DNA of 64,000 nucleotides, from the NCBI GenBank assembly GCA_024704765.1, contig JAKMXF010000303.1, forward strand, positions 123,791-187,790, given 5' to 3'. Every line of letters starts with the position of its first letter. Position 1 is the first letter of the stretch. This document shows, piece by piece, positions 33,285 through 45,979 of the stretch. The position numbers and the translations under genes were made by a program. Under the pieces are notes generated by a model. That model was given only the letters and a program-made list of their open reading frames with translations, was not told where the DNA came from and searched no databases. This DNA comes from Oopsacas minuta. Taxonomy: Eukaryota; Porifera; Hexactinellida; Lyssacinosida; Leucopsacidae.

Positions 33285-36200
33285 TTAATTTTTCATGTAG
33301 TGCATCTGATTCTGATTCTGCTTCTGCATAGCTGGATTTGGAATCATTCCTCCTTGTTGAAGTGGCACCATTCCTGGCATCCCCTGCATTCTATCTGAGC
33401 CCATTTGACCCATACCAGTTTGTGATCCCATCCCCATCATCATAGAGCTGTCCATTCCAGACATCATACTTCGTCCTCCCATCAACATTGGTTGGTTTGG
33501 CACTAAATAATGTATAAATGTTAATTAGGGAGCCTTAAGGATTGAATATATATCAGTAGACAGCAATGCTAGTGGATCCTGCATTATAAAGGTGCATTCG
33601 TATTATCAGAAGCTATTTCAGATCAGAAACCACTACGGAATGCTGGTTTCACTGTATTTTACATATTTAATTAATACATGAATGATTAGACACACAAACA
33701 GAAAACAGTAGTCAGTTTGTAAAGTGTTCATGTATATATATATAAATGATATAATGATAAGAGCTTACTCATAGGTCTTCTGACTTGAGGAGGATATCTC
33801 GGTTGTTGTTGCATCATTCTATTTACTGGCATCTGGTTTATCATTCCCTAAATACGATGTATAGTAATAATTTTTTGTAAAAAAAGCACAAAATGGAAAA
33901 GTTCACATTTAGCGTTATTCCACTTCCACAACACACATAATAGAAATTAGGATTTAGTATACAGAAGAAGTGTGTTTATGTTGCAGGGCAACATTTACTT
34001 GTTAAAGAGAGCAAAATTAGCTTAAATTATGTAATTGTTCTTTCGCTTATATTTGCAAAACTAATTAATTAACAGCCAATTCTGAAAGATTTAGACACGC
34101 ACTACATTATCGAGATAGTTATACACATACCTGTTGGCTTGGTAGTCTGAGAGGCCTGTTGATACCCAACTGGGGTCGGGCACTCGGTTTGTCACTTTTT
34201 AACAATAGGGAAAGAACATGTTTATCCCCACCCGAGGGAACACCTCCTCCCTGAGTAGCATACTGAGTTTGATCCCCTGTCTGATTTCTAGTAGACATAC
34301 TAACTTGGTTGCCTGTTTGTGTGTAAGAGGGGTTGTTAATCATATTAGCCCCCATCACACCCATATTAGGAGGCAAGTTGTTCATCATAGGGTTACTATT
34401 CCCACCCATGTGATTAGACATATTACTAACTCCAGACACACCACTCATGTCTGCAACACTTGTAGATAATGACACTTTAGTTCCATTACCCTGTCCACTG
34501 TTACTACCATTACCAACCATAGTATTATTTGACTGTACACCCATGTTTCCTCCCATCATGGAGTCGTTAGAATATCCTTGAGGTATGTTACCCATCTGGT
34601 TCATACCACTCATTCCCATGTTACCTCCCATACTGCCTTGCATCTGATTGAGTTGTGCCATCTGATTCTAAAAAATATTACATCTACGGATAAGAACAAC
34701 TCCATTGCATAGTAGTATTAGATTATATTCACGTATATAAAGTGGAGTTCGCACATTAGCAAGTCGTATTTTGCACGAATTTCCCTTGCTAATAATATTC
34801 CAACCTGCTATTAAAAGTATTATTTTCAATACAAAATAGCCCCTGAAAAAACTTGCTATCAGACGACTATTGCAAATAGGCGAACACCACTGTAAGTATT
34901 GTATATTGGAAAGTATAATCTCTGATTCTCATTGAAAGGTAAATTGTTAAAGTACGCTTGTTAAAAATTCGGATTCAACGCGTTAGAAATTTCACGGTTG
35001 CGTTGTATATTTTTCTTTATAAGAAAATTGTAAAAAGGAATACATAGGTGAATAGAACATTCAGAAAATGTATTAGTATGGTTCCATTTCCTGAATTTTG
35101 GAGGTGTTAATATACTATTTCTAGCACACTTTTCAGGATTTGGAATCAGACTATATTAAGACAATTACCGAAGCTATCTGATCTAGTCCCATCCCATGCT
35201 GGTGAGGACCTCTCTGCATCATCCCTAGTACGTTGTGAGGAGGCATACGAGGAATGTTTACTTTTTGCTGTTGTTGAATGGTCACATGCATTTGCCCCTA
35301 AAGTTTACATGAAGAAATAAACAAGTGAATGGAGGTATACTATGAGTCGTAGACTATGCTTGTAGCTGTATACTTTAAAATACCTTTTTCATAACTTCAG
35401 AGAAACGCTGGTAGAACCTCTTATCGATTGGATAGAGAACAGTCAGTGTAGATTTGTTGGCTAATTCGTTAAGTTTAACTATTAACATCTGAAAATTAAT
35501 CTGGAAATTTGTAGTTTGATGTACTCTGTGATGATAGAGAAACAAGCACATCTTATTCTCTGTTAAATTGTGGAGACAAGGCAGTAGGTTTGGATTATCT
35601 AAAATCTACATAAGAAACAGGAAGTAAAACACACAAAGCATGGGAGTATATTGTGTTAATAAGTATTTACCTGCATTGTCCCGTGAATCAATCCTCTGTC
35701 ATGAATGCCCGAGTTTCCGTATTGACTAGGATCTCCCTGTGCGAATAAAATTTCTCTCAGATAAACTATTGGAGGACTCGTTTTGAAGGTCCATCTCTTT
35801 GGGAAACCGTCTGGTATTAGGCTTTGATGCTGGAAGGTGACACGTCCCTTCACTTGACAGAAGTTACCTCCAACATGAGGTCTACCCTCCTCCAGAGTTA
35901 TATCAATCGGCTGAGATGGCATGACGTGTTGCGAGGGAGGCATTTGGTAAGCAGATTTCAATGCCGGATCTGTAGTAATAACATTCATAATTAATAACTG
36001 TCATAACAATCATAGTAACATACAAATATACAGAATGTCTGCCTTATGTCATGAGCAGCGTAACTTGCTGATATTACCGATTATTGATCGTTATGTTAGG
36101 ATATTTCGGCTGGCCAAATAAGCCAGGTAATACAGCCAGTTGAACACTATCAGTTTCTGGCAAATCAAATTTAGATAGGTAGGCCACAATGTATAATAGT

Positions 36201-39200
36201 ACCAGCAGTTGACTATTGGAAACAACTATGAAAACGGAAATAAATGAGTACTGGCCTGGTGATAAAATCTCAATAAAGGAGGAATTAAGACAGATTTTCT
36301 CAAACTTTGGTTATACAATAGAGATTTACGCGATTTTGGTTTAGTTGAAATTCTATGGCCATTTTACCAAACGTGGCCAAACATAATCAATCATGAATAA
36401 ACAGGTCGATAAGGTTGTAGCCATGATACAAAATTGGTGTTGTCATTGTCCAATAAAAATGTTTGTTAATCCCTGCCTGTATTATAACATTAGATGATTG
36501 AGGAATTATATTAGCAATCAAAAAAGTAATCGCGACAATATAAACTGTAAATCAGTGGTTATGATATATACGCGTAATTATGTTAATTAAGTATGGAATA
36601 TGTATAGAAATGTGTCGAAGTATACGGACGACGATTCGCCCAGATGTCGATAACAGAATAAAATCAACCACCACAAATTAGAATTCCCTATAAACATATT
36701 AAGCACTGTCTCACAAATAGCAAATAGTTGCTATGTAGTAGTGATTATATAATGTAATTACTAATTAATCTGTGAATGAGTGTACGATTCTTGTACGAAA
36801 ACGGAATGTTCACCGATCGGATGAGTGTAACCTTATCCGAACGTTTTTGGCCGGTGGCAATGATAACGGATAATCGATATTGCAGTTATATAGAAGTGAT
36901 GTACTCACCTATGTTAGATTGAGGGGTAATCCCCAAATTCGATATCTGAGGCTTGAAGTCCTCGATAACTGATGTAACATCTTTATCAGGGATATGTTGC
37001 TGTTGGTTAGGTGTGAAGTAAGTATTCAATGAATTCATAGTAGGCTTAATATCAGGGAGATCAGATGGAATATCTATAGGAGGAACAGCTGATGGAGAGT
37101 TACTCGAATCGTCAACACATTGCTTCTTCTGAGGAGGTTCTTTTGGTTCGTTTAAGCTTGGATTTGCATTGTTTGGAGAAGAAATGTTTAAATTAGTTAC
37201 ATCTAGATAACATTAGATATAAATAATAAATAATACATCTTGTGTATGCAAGATCAATATACACGTGTAAGTATTAAAGAATAAATTACTTGGAGAAGTC
37301 TTGGGGGAGAGTTTTTGATGAGGAGGAGATGGTATCTGTTGGTAGGTATGTTGAGTTTGTTGTTGTTGTGATTGCGGTTGTTGTGTTTGTAGTAGTTGTT
37401 GCTGAGATTGTTGTGTTTGTGGTTGTTGTTGTTGCGTTTGTTGGGGCTGTTGTTGTTGAAGATGTTGTTGTTGTGATTGATGCTGAGATAATTGTTGTGC
37501 TGTTTGTTGTTCATGAAACTGTTGTTGAGGATTTTGTGTAGAATAAGAACTTTGGTAAGTTTGCTGAGGGTTATGAGACATTTGAGACTGAGTCTGTAAT
37601 ATCTGTTGATTCTGATTATTGTTGTGTTGGTATATCTGAGTGTTATGAGCATCAATCATAGACACAGAGTTTGGGTTAACAGGGTGAGGAGGTATATATG
37701 AATGGTTAGGAGTAGGTACAATAGGGGAGTAAGTTAGATCGTTGGGTTGTATTTGAGTTTGATCGTCTGGAATCAATATGTTCATTGGGTCTCCTATCAG
37801 AGGTATAGATAATTATAATTAATTGAATCTCTTATAATGAATTGTATTACAAATCATTTAAGCTCGAGGAACATAATTAAATTTCGACAAAAACTCCCAT
37901 ATATGGCCGTAATTGTTACTCTAGAATGTGCTAACTAATCACGATAGATTAATTATTGCCAGTTCCTTAATCAACTTTGTCTACAACATCTATATCCTAG
38001 TATTATATTATGTTTACCTTGCAAGTCAATGCCTTGTAGCATTACGAGGTGTTTGTATTGCTTGTTAGAATCCATAGAATATTCTGCTGTAAGCAAGGCC
38101 TAAATACAAAATATGTATATTACTAAATAGTAAATTATTAAATACAAATAGAACGAAGCAAGGTTAGTTGGAAACTTGTTTCAGTCCCCTACACCGCGTC
38201 CAATTGGTAATTCACTGCAATCCAGCATAAAATTAGCTGCTGGATAATATACATAGATTAGTTAAACGCTAATGTCTTCTATCATTTTCTACTTTTCAAA
38301 TTTGAGTATCTGGATTTTTATTGGATATGTAGATTTCATTCCAAAATTGTTTCTCATATTATTTCTGAGATTCACGCGTCAGGCAGTTGGGTACCAGTCG
38401 AAATTGGAGTACAACTCGACGGGTCGACTGGCCGGTCAGGTTGAGTCGGAATCTTAAAAATCATGAGATTCTAATTAGAAGTATTAACAGATGTCTCTTC
38501 AAGCGCATGATACTAACAAACATAATGTGCACATAAAAATAAAATACAGTGCAACCTCTATTAGTGGGGTCTCTATAAATTGTAATCTCTATAAGCGGGA
38601 CAATTTTGGTCCAACTTCATTCATTTCCATAGAAAAGAACCTCGGGAAGTAGGGGATGGGGCAAACTTTAGAGATACTCATGCTACACACCATTGGAATT
38701 GCGGGGAATTCTACGATAAATTTTCTGGAATATCCCATTTTTTAATAAATTTTGGAAAAAACACGTATTTACAGCTATGATGAATTGAAATCTTTGGGTT
38801 TTTAGAAGAAAATTTCTTAAAATTTTTAATATTCAACCTTAGGGATATTATAGAAATGAAATATCATTGAAAAAACAGTTGTTGGAGCAAGTGGCTATGT
38901 CATTGACTAAAAAATCTCTGGTTAAAGGACATTTGCATTAGAAAGTTTAAATGGGGAATGGGGGCTATAGGAGATTCGCCGTCCCGACCTCCTCACTTAT
39001 AGAGGTTCTGCTGTAATTAATATTAGAATAGAGAGTTACAGGAAGATCTACTAGTAAATACACACAAATGTAATTATGTATTTGATTGTGAAACAATATA
39101 TTATCCTAATGGCTATATCAAACATGCTTATGTATGAACTATGTATATAAGCAGCTAATACTACGGCACTGTACTTATAGAGCAGAAAGTAATGTCGCAA

Positions 39201-42200
39201 CATTATGGACACGATAGCTAATTTGAATTGCTTTCAGTAAGTGAAGCTCATCAACTACGACGCATACAAATTACATAATAATACAATAAATAATAAATTC
39301 AAGAATTTTGTAAGCTTTATGGTTGTCTTACCTGCTCATAGAGCGACTTCAACTCAGGAATTCTCCTCGGTGAAACTATAGATAATTTGATCTGTTGCTA
39401 AAATAATTACAAGATGATATATATTATTTACTTCTGTGAATAAAGCTAGTGCAATGCTAATCTAATAATGCAAATGTTCAGCTTTTATAGAAATTCTAAG
39501 AGTATGATATCCTCATCAATTCTGTGGAAAGAAGCTGAAATCTACGCACAAAGGTAATTCAACTATAACCACAGCATTTTGCTATGGTTAAAATAAATTA
39601 TAAGCCAATATGTTCACGACCATTATATGGCATATACTACAGAAATTCGTTGAAAATGGTTTGAAATATGAGGAATAATCAAGGTATTAAAACAATTTTC
39701 CCTCCTGGTTTTCGTAAACCGTGGCTAAAGGGCATTAACGAGAAAGATAAACATAATAGCATAGATAGCTAAATAATAGAATAAATACCTTCTTCATGTT
39801 GCTGATAATATCTGTTACAGAACTTCCATCGAACTCTGATCCTCTGTTATATGGGAGAGAATGGTGCGGTCTGTTACTGATTATAACGCAATACTTTTCA
39901 TGCTGACCAGGCCTGAAAAATATTAATATCTCTCAAGGAAAGAATAAAAGTGAACAATACGAATGTGATATAGGAAGCTAGCCTGTAGCCGGTAATATAA
40001 TAATTCGTATTATCATATTTTGGTATGCAACAGAATCTAAACAAATTCATTATAATTGAACAAATTTAAAGATCTAAGCCAGAGAATTGTCTTAGCTAAC
40101 AAACTTAACACTAATACAATACCAAATACAGTTAAATCGGGGGATTTTCCGTAAGACTACGTATAAATTGTTTATTCGAAATTCCCATATAAAATAATTG
40201 GATTTTTTGTCTTTTGACTTCGGGGTTTTTGTCTTATCTCAATTTCAACCGTAGAATCAAAACTTAATGAAATGTATACCTCATATCTTGAAGGCTTGCT
40301 AATTCTCTAAATATCTACACAGGGATAAAGAAGAGATATATGTTAGATTTGTTTGAGCTGCTACGGTTATTAACTATTACTGCTGATTACATTTTGCAAT
40401 TTTTGAATATCCAAAAGTGGACAAATTTCGAAATTGTGGCAATTGCATATACGTAGTTCTAATAATTAGTATTCCATTTCATTACGCTTGTAGTGTATAG
40501 GAAGTAATCGGTAACCTCAATGTTTACTATCAATTAACACAATTAGTTAACACTATAGAATTGGCTGCTACAAGCTAGGACGTAAACAGCAGAATCTAAT
40601 AATTATTCACAGCATTGCTGTAAATAATATTTCATCCTCTTTTGTCATAAATTGTAAAAAGATAATTGTAACTAATTATACGCCTAAACAAATGCTTACT
40701 AGCTCTGCATGAAAAAATTAATTACGTACTGAACAGATAAATGACTACATAATACTAATATTGTACGTATTTACATTTATAGCTCCCAATAGTCCATCTG
40801 CCAGAGAGAAGTATTCAGAACCTGCACCTTCAAACCTATACATTATACAATAAATAGTAAGAATAAACCTTAGGATAATATACAGGTTAACGTACACTAA
40901 ATTCCGTAAACATTCATAAAGGAGACCACTACTGCTAGTAACTCTAAGCCTCTTAACTAGTGGAACTGTAGGGGTTAATGTTGGCACTACGAGAACTATA
41001 CCAAATTGAGTGTAGGCTTCCTGCAATAAATGGAATTAACAATGATATGTGTGTGTAATAGTGTATATTGTATATCTATGTTTGTATGTCTCTGAACCAA
41101 TACAAAATCATCATTGAATTAAAAAAAGTAAAAAATTCGCGACTGTAGAGCAGCAATTCTTGAGGCACATAGTGCCAAGGGCATATGCACAACAACCGCT
41201 TCACAATTTCTGTGCATAATTGTCTAAATACGTAGTACTACAGGCCTACAGCTGTACACCCTAGTTTTCTGAACACCATCTGCATCAATAAGCTTCAAGA
41301 TTTATATTCTTATAGCTGAAATAAGGTATATACAGTAGAGTGGACCCCTCGCTAATCCTAACAGGTCAGTGCCAAAAATATAATATCTTTAGGATTAGTA
41401 AACAGAGACATTTCAATTGATCATAAAATAGCATTAAAATAAATAATTTGGTGGTTTTAGATGCAATTATATGAGATAATATCTACATTCATCAGTTAGA
41501 CTAGCGATAATTAAATTATTAATAATCCATTGCCCATGCTCCAAAAGACTAGCAAGAATCCTAAAATGATAGAATGGCTTATATTAAATGAAACCATAAT
41601 GCTTGAAACTCAATTCAAAATACGCAACCAGTACACTGCTCTAGTCACTAAAAATTACAGCTGTACTCACACAGTATATAATAATTCAGTACAGGTTCTA
41701 GATATGGCTACAAACGAGCTAGAACAAGCTACGCCTGTATTAGGGGACAGTACAGATTATCCTATTAAAGTACAATACTGTGGTGTATGCAAAATGCCTA
41801 CAGAGTTCTGTGAATACAGTGGTGTTTATGGTATGTGTCAGAAATGGCTGAAAGAGAATCTCCCCTTAGAGTACGAAGGCCTGATTGCGAGACTTGGAGA
41901 AGATAAACTAGAAGAGATGTCTATTTCTGATGAAAAGAAGAAACAAACAAGAGGGGGAAAAGCCATCAAAAAGACAAAGAAACAAGATGCAGAGAGAATT
42001 ATTTATATTTCTTACTCGAATCGAGCTAAAGGAAAGTTTGTTACAGTTGTGGAGGGACTGAAAACATGGGACATTGACTTGAAGAAAGCTACAAAGCAAT
42101 TCTCTCAACACTACTCACGAGGAGCTTCAATTACTGGAGAAGATCAAATTCTTATACAAGGATCCATGGATGATTTGGAAGAATTCATACTAGAATCTTG

Positions 42201-45200
42201 GCCAGAAATTGAGGGCAGTGCTATTCAAACTAAAGCTACTAAATAAGCATAGTTGATTATATCAGCTATTAGACTTGCATTAGATTATGGAATATAGTTA
42301 GTGTGAATAATTCATGCGCTAGATGTATTTGTATTAGAATCACTAATCACTGTTGAGTCAGGAAATAACTCCCTGCATGCTGAAATGTCGCATCAGGTTC
42401 ATGAAATAAGATGGACAAAGGATATTTCCGAACCACTGTATATTTAAAATTTGACATGACATTAACTTTACTGATCAAAATAGATTCACTCCTAATGCCT
42501 GGACGGAAGGTTACACTCTTTTCTGTCTTGTAGTCTAGTCCAGTAAATTAGCAATGATCAGATAAGTGTATACAAAACATGCACTATAGAGGAATTATTA
42601 AAAAGAATGCAGAAGTAAAGGTATGAACACAGTTAGTAGTGAGCTCACCTTTGATTCATAAAAATCCTTTGGGTTGCCAATAAATCCAGTGAAGTATCTA
42701 GAATAAATAATTTTCTATTGAAATATAGTTTACCAAAATTGAAAAAATTACGTGCAGAAAAGCAATACAGAGGGTGTAGGGTAGTTAGAATATGGAGGGG
42801 TCTGTGGTGAAGACCATGAAGTAATCAACCCCATAGCCTGACTAGCCTGACATTTGCGCCACCCTTCTATAGCTATAGCACAATGTACTACTAAGTTCGT
42901 AAATATATAGTTGAGTAACGCTACCAGGGTTGGTATTGGGTTGGCTTTTCAGAAAAAGCCCCGACTCGAAAACAGAAACGGATTTCAAATCTGAACGTTG
43001 CAAGACACTATCAATCGAATGAATCTATACAATTAGCATGACATTGTGTGGTAATGAGAGAGATGAAAAGGAACATGAATCAGTATAAACGTGAATCAGG
43101 AGAAGAAATAGAAATACAAAGCCATCTGATTACATGGTAATGCCACGGATTCGTGTAATTACTCAGCTTTGAGTTACATATAAAAATACATCCAATCCTT
43201 ACTCAACATTGATTAGTGAGTTATTGGCCGCTACGCGACAGAATATACTCAGGACGTCCCGCCAAAAACGGGACAGTTGGCAAGTATGTATAATCAATTA
43301 AATAAGTAAACAAATTATTGGTAACTAAGGTTCACAATTCATATACCGTAAACTGGGGCTACTTTGGCCCACTGGGTTTGCTTTAGCCCAAATATCAAAG
43401 TTACAAAGAATCTAGATTAGATTCAGTATTATACTTGAAAATGACTAGCCAAATTTTTAACGAATTTTCAAATATCGGTAGACAATTTCGAATACAAATA
43501 CAATATCTATTCGATACGTAAGCAAATTTCAATATTTGTGCTAAAGCAAACCCAGTGGGCCAAAGTAGCCTCAGTTTAGGGTATGTAGAAAACGTAATCC
43601 TAGATGTACAGTGGCTAGTGGCGTAGCTAACTAAAGCTAATTGAGTGATAGCTAGATTCATGGAAATGTATTGGGTTGATTCCGATTAAATAAGCAATGA
43701 TGATTAATATAAAAGTCTAATATACGTAAGCAAAATGCATTAAGAAATAATTGCATAACAAAGTTATGCAACTTTCTGGAAATAAGTAAATCATATTACA
43801 ATTAATAATACAGTCTTAGAGCAATACAAGAACAAAACTTGGAGTTTCTGTATAAAATAAAAAGATTTCGACCGTACATAATATAGAAGTTAATCTATGT
43901 TACGATCTGATGCAGGACCTTAAAATACAGAATAATTTAGGACAAGTCAAGAACATTCGATATTTGTTCGAGTTGGCACAAAAAAAGAAAAAGAATTCAA
44001 TTTGGGACAAATCACACGAAAACGGATTAGACTTTAGACATAACATATGGAGAGTTGGATTGCTAATATATAGTCGATTTCTTCTATAATAATATTATAA
44101 GTTCATAAATAGTGGGTGATAATGTTTATTGACTACATAGCAATACAGTGACAAGCGAATCTATATTTAGTGTGTATTTTCTATTAAGGGGGAATTAGTT
44201 TGAAAATCGTTCTATGAATTAGTCAAATAGCCAACACGCTGCAATATAATCGGATTCGACTTGTAATATCACAAATGCTAAAATGACTTTCATTTAATCA
44301 ATTAATTTTAGTTATAGCTTAAATAATTTAGTGTTAAATATATTGTGGACAGATCAGATCGTGCTTTTAGACTATCCGCATCAGTATGCTATTTTATACT
44401 TAAGAAATATTAATCATATTCTTCTTAGCTTAGGAAAACGATTATTAACTCAAAAACATGGAATAGGACTCCAAGATACTACTCTGTGTGTGTCTCATAA
44501 AGAGCTAAAGAGAGATCTGTTTACAGACAATTTCCCGACAATCGTTGGACAAATTCCGACTAGGTTGCAAGAGAAATTCAGGACACTTCTCTTGACTATT
44601 TTGTAAACAGAAGACTAGAGATCTCATCTTTGCTCAACATTTCAATAGGTTACCCCGAACCGAATATTATCAGTATTCGGTTAGGCTACTATCCATGAAT
44701 ACTAGGGCATTAGGATCGCTCGATCACGATCGCGATACTTTTTTGACGATCTGGCGACGATCTGCGATCATTGTTTTATTAAGGATCGGATGTAAGATCG
44801 CGATCCTTTTTGTACCATAATTTTCGATCATTTTTGTATACTTTGAATACTTTGACTTAGGTAATTGTTCCAAATTTGTGTTCAACAATCAGTAATATTC
44901 GTTCGTAGAATGCGTTGATTCTCCACCTATGTTTCTTTTGGCATAAGAAATTATGTGACTATCAAAAATATATGTCTTGAATATTACACAAACGATCGGA
45001 AAAATGATCGACATCGGGATCACGATCGTTTTTGAAATAAGGATCTTGATCGGGATCGCCGATCATAATTTCAGAAAAGATCGGGGTCGGGATCGCGATC
45101 TTGTTTAACACGATCGACTAATGCCTTAATTAATACTGATATTCGGTATTTTGCGGTTTCCACCTTGCTTAAAAGTAATTGAATTTACTCCACTTATAAA

Positions 45201-45979
45201 GAAATGAAACTATGTGTCCCGAGCACTTCCCTATAATAAGATTTACTGTATGCAATTATATTTGTACAATATGCACTCAAGTATATCTGGAATTGCTATA
45301 TTAGTGTAGATATGGTAATTGAAAAATTGAATGAGATAGTGACGCATAAATATAGATATGATATATTTCAAAGCTCCATCGTGCTAAGTAAGAACAGCGG
45401 TCAGGCCATAGGCTGAGCGGCCTGACCGTTTGCATCGCCCCTGTCATGTAAATATAGCATTCGAATGTACGATTGTACATTTATATAAAAATATGCAGGA
45501 TTTATTTCATGGAACGGAACGGACAAGTTTTACTTGATCGTGAAGATTCTAAGGACCACCTTTCGGCTGGATAATTAGCTCGGTATATCACTACCTCCCC
45601 CAGCTAAGAAAATGAAATCAAAAATTAAGAGGGGGATATTGGTTGAAATTTGTATAAATGGTTACAAATTGATTATCATGAACATGAAAAGTTATAACAA
45701 ATCCTTGACAAGCGTTATTCTACAATACTTTGTGATTTTCAAGCATTGAGAAACTAAATTTTCCTCAACTAAAACTTGTCCGTTCCATTACGTAAATAGC
45801 GAAGGCGGAATAGGCATTACAAACCTTATTATCTTGACAATATATTCGTCCAATAACAATGTGAACCAGGGACTGAGGCTAGAAGATGTGTCTATCACAA
45901 ACACTACGTCATTATAGACTGATGTCTGCGAGTCATTTATCGGAGATTGAATTAGAGAGAATACTGACATTTCTTCCAA
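33285..45979 (-). CDS. MED25: Mediator subunit MED25
   Basis: Sixteen-exon model on the minus strand: 45825-45979, 42649-42697, 40896-41020, 40775-40835, 40280-40314, 39789-39912, 39332-39397, 38018-38099, 37290-37793, 36909-37202, 35671-35969, 35384-35605, 35169-35297, 34131-34667, 33769-33847, 33285-33502. Phases agree throughout, giving 992 residues. The first eight exons make the VWA domain: DVVFVIDTSSSLSPWF, YTQFGIVLVVPTL, FEGAGSEYFSLADGL, YCVIISNRP, IKLSIVSPRRIPELK, YKHLVMLQGIDL. In MED25 this domain tethers the subunit to Mediator. A Gln-rich linker (exon 9), a globular region of about 170 residues (exons 11-12) and a Met/Gly/Asn/Gln-rich tail follow. I could not confirm that exons 11-12 are the activator-binding ACID domain. 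Exon 5 is only 35 nt. DENR lies in intron 2 on the other strand. Confidence 0.88.
38547..39013. mobile_element. 467-bp CAGT-ended MITE in MED25 intron 7
   Basis: The left end CAGTGCAACCTCTATTAGTG and the right end, in reverse complement CAGCAGAACCTCTATAAGTG, are inverted repeats, with TA on both sides. CTCTATAA(G/A)(C/T)GGGAC motifs are internal. It is longer than its relatives but has no transposase frame. Confidence 0.8.
41704..42246 (+). CDS. DENR: density-regulated protein, translation reinitiation/recycling factor
   Basis: 180 residues from the ATG at 41704, close to the usual ~198. An N-terminal zinc-binding segment has YCGVCKMPTEFCEY and MCQKWL. A Lys-rich linker (EKKKQTRGGKAIKKTKKQ) leads to the C-terminal SUI1/eIF1-like domain, which includes ISYSNRAKGKFVTVVEGL and GASITGEDQILIQG. 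DENR pairs with MCTS1 to eject deacylated tRNA from post-termination 40S subunits and to allow reinitiation after uORFs. The frame is open upstream to 41530, but those codons look unlike the family. Because MATNELEQ leads directly into the conserved part, I chose 41704. The gene is intronless and lies in MED25 intron 2, antisense to it. Confidence 0.93.
   Translation: MATNELEQATPVLGDSTDYPIKVQYCGVCKMPTEFCEYSGVYGMCQKWLKENLPLEYEGLIARLGEDKLEEMSISDEKKKQTRGGKAIKKTKKQDAERIIYISYSNRAKGKFVTVVEGLKTWDIDLKKATKQFSQHYSRGASITGEDQILIQGSMDDLEEFILESWPEIEGSAIQTKATK
44704..45127. mobile_element. 424-bp GATC-dense palindromic element in MED25 intron 1
   Basis: The left end AGGGCATTAGGATCGCTCGA and the right end, in reverse complement TAAGGCATTAGTCGATCGTG, are inverted repeats. 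By hand I count about 22 GATC tetramers, mostly as CGATC or GGATC, against fewer than 2 expected by chance. The central ~150 bp is ordinary AT-rich DNA. A truncated relative is at 24681-24830. Confidence 0.8.

Noticed and set aside
37254-37655. 133-residue Asn-rich frame and a Val-rich antisense frame
   Set aside because: Both are shadows of the CAG/CAA-rich exon 9 of MED25 in other frames.
41530-41703. upstream in-frame extension of DENR
   Set aside because: The 58 codons do not resemble DENR N-termini, and the ATG at 41704 gives a family-like length. A splice acceptor-like TTCTAG lies just before it.
44331-44606. 91-residue open frame in MED25 intron 1
   Set aside because: Part of it (GGACAAATTCCGAC) is the dispersed repeat also found at 2805 and 26303, and no domain or splice context supports a gene.
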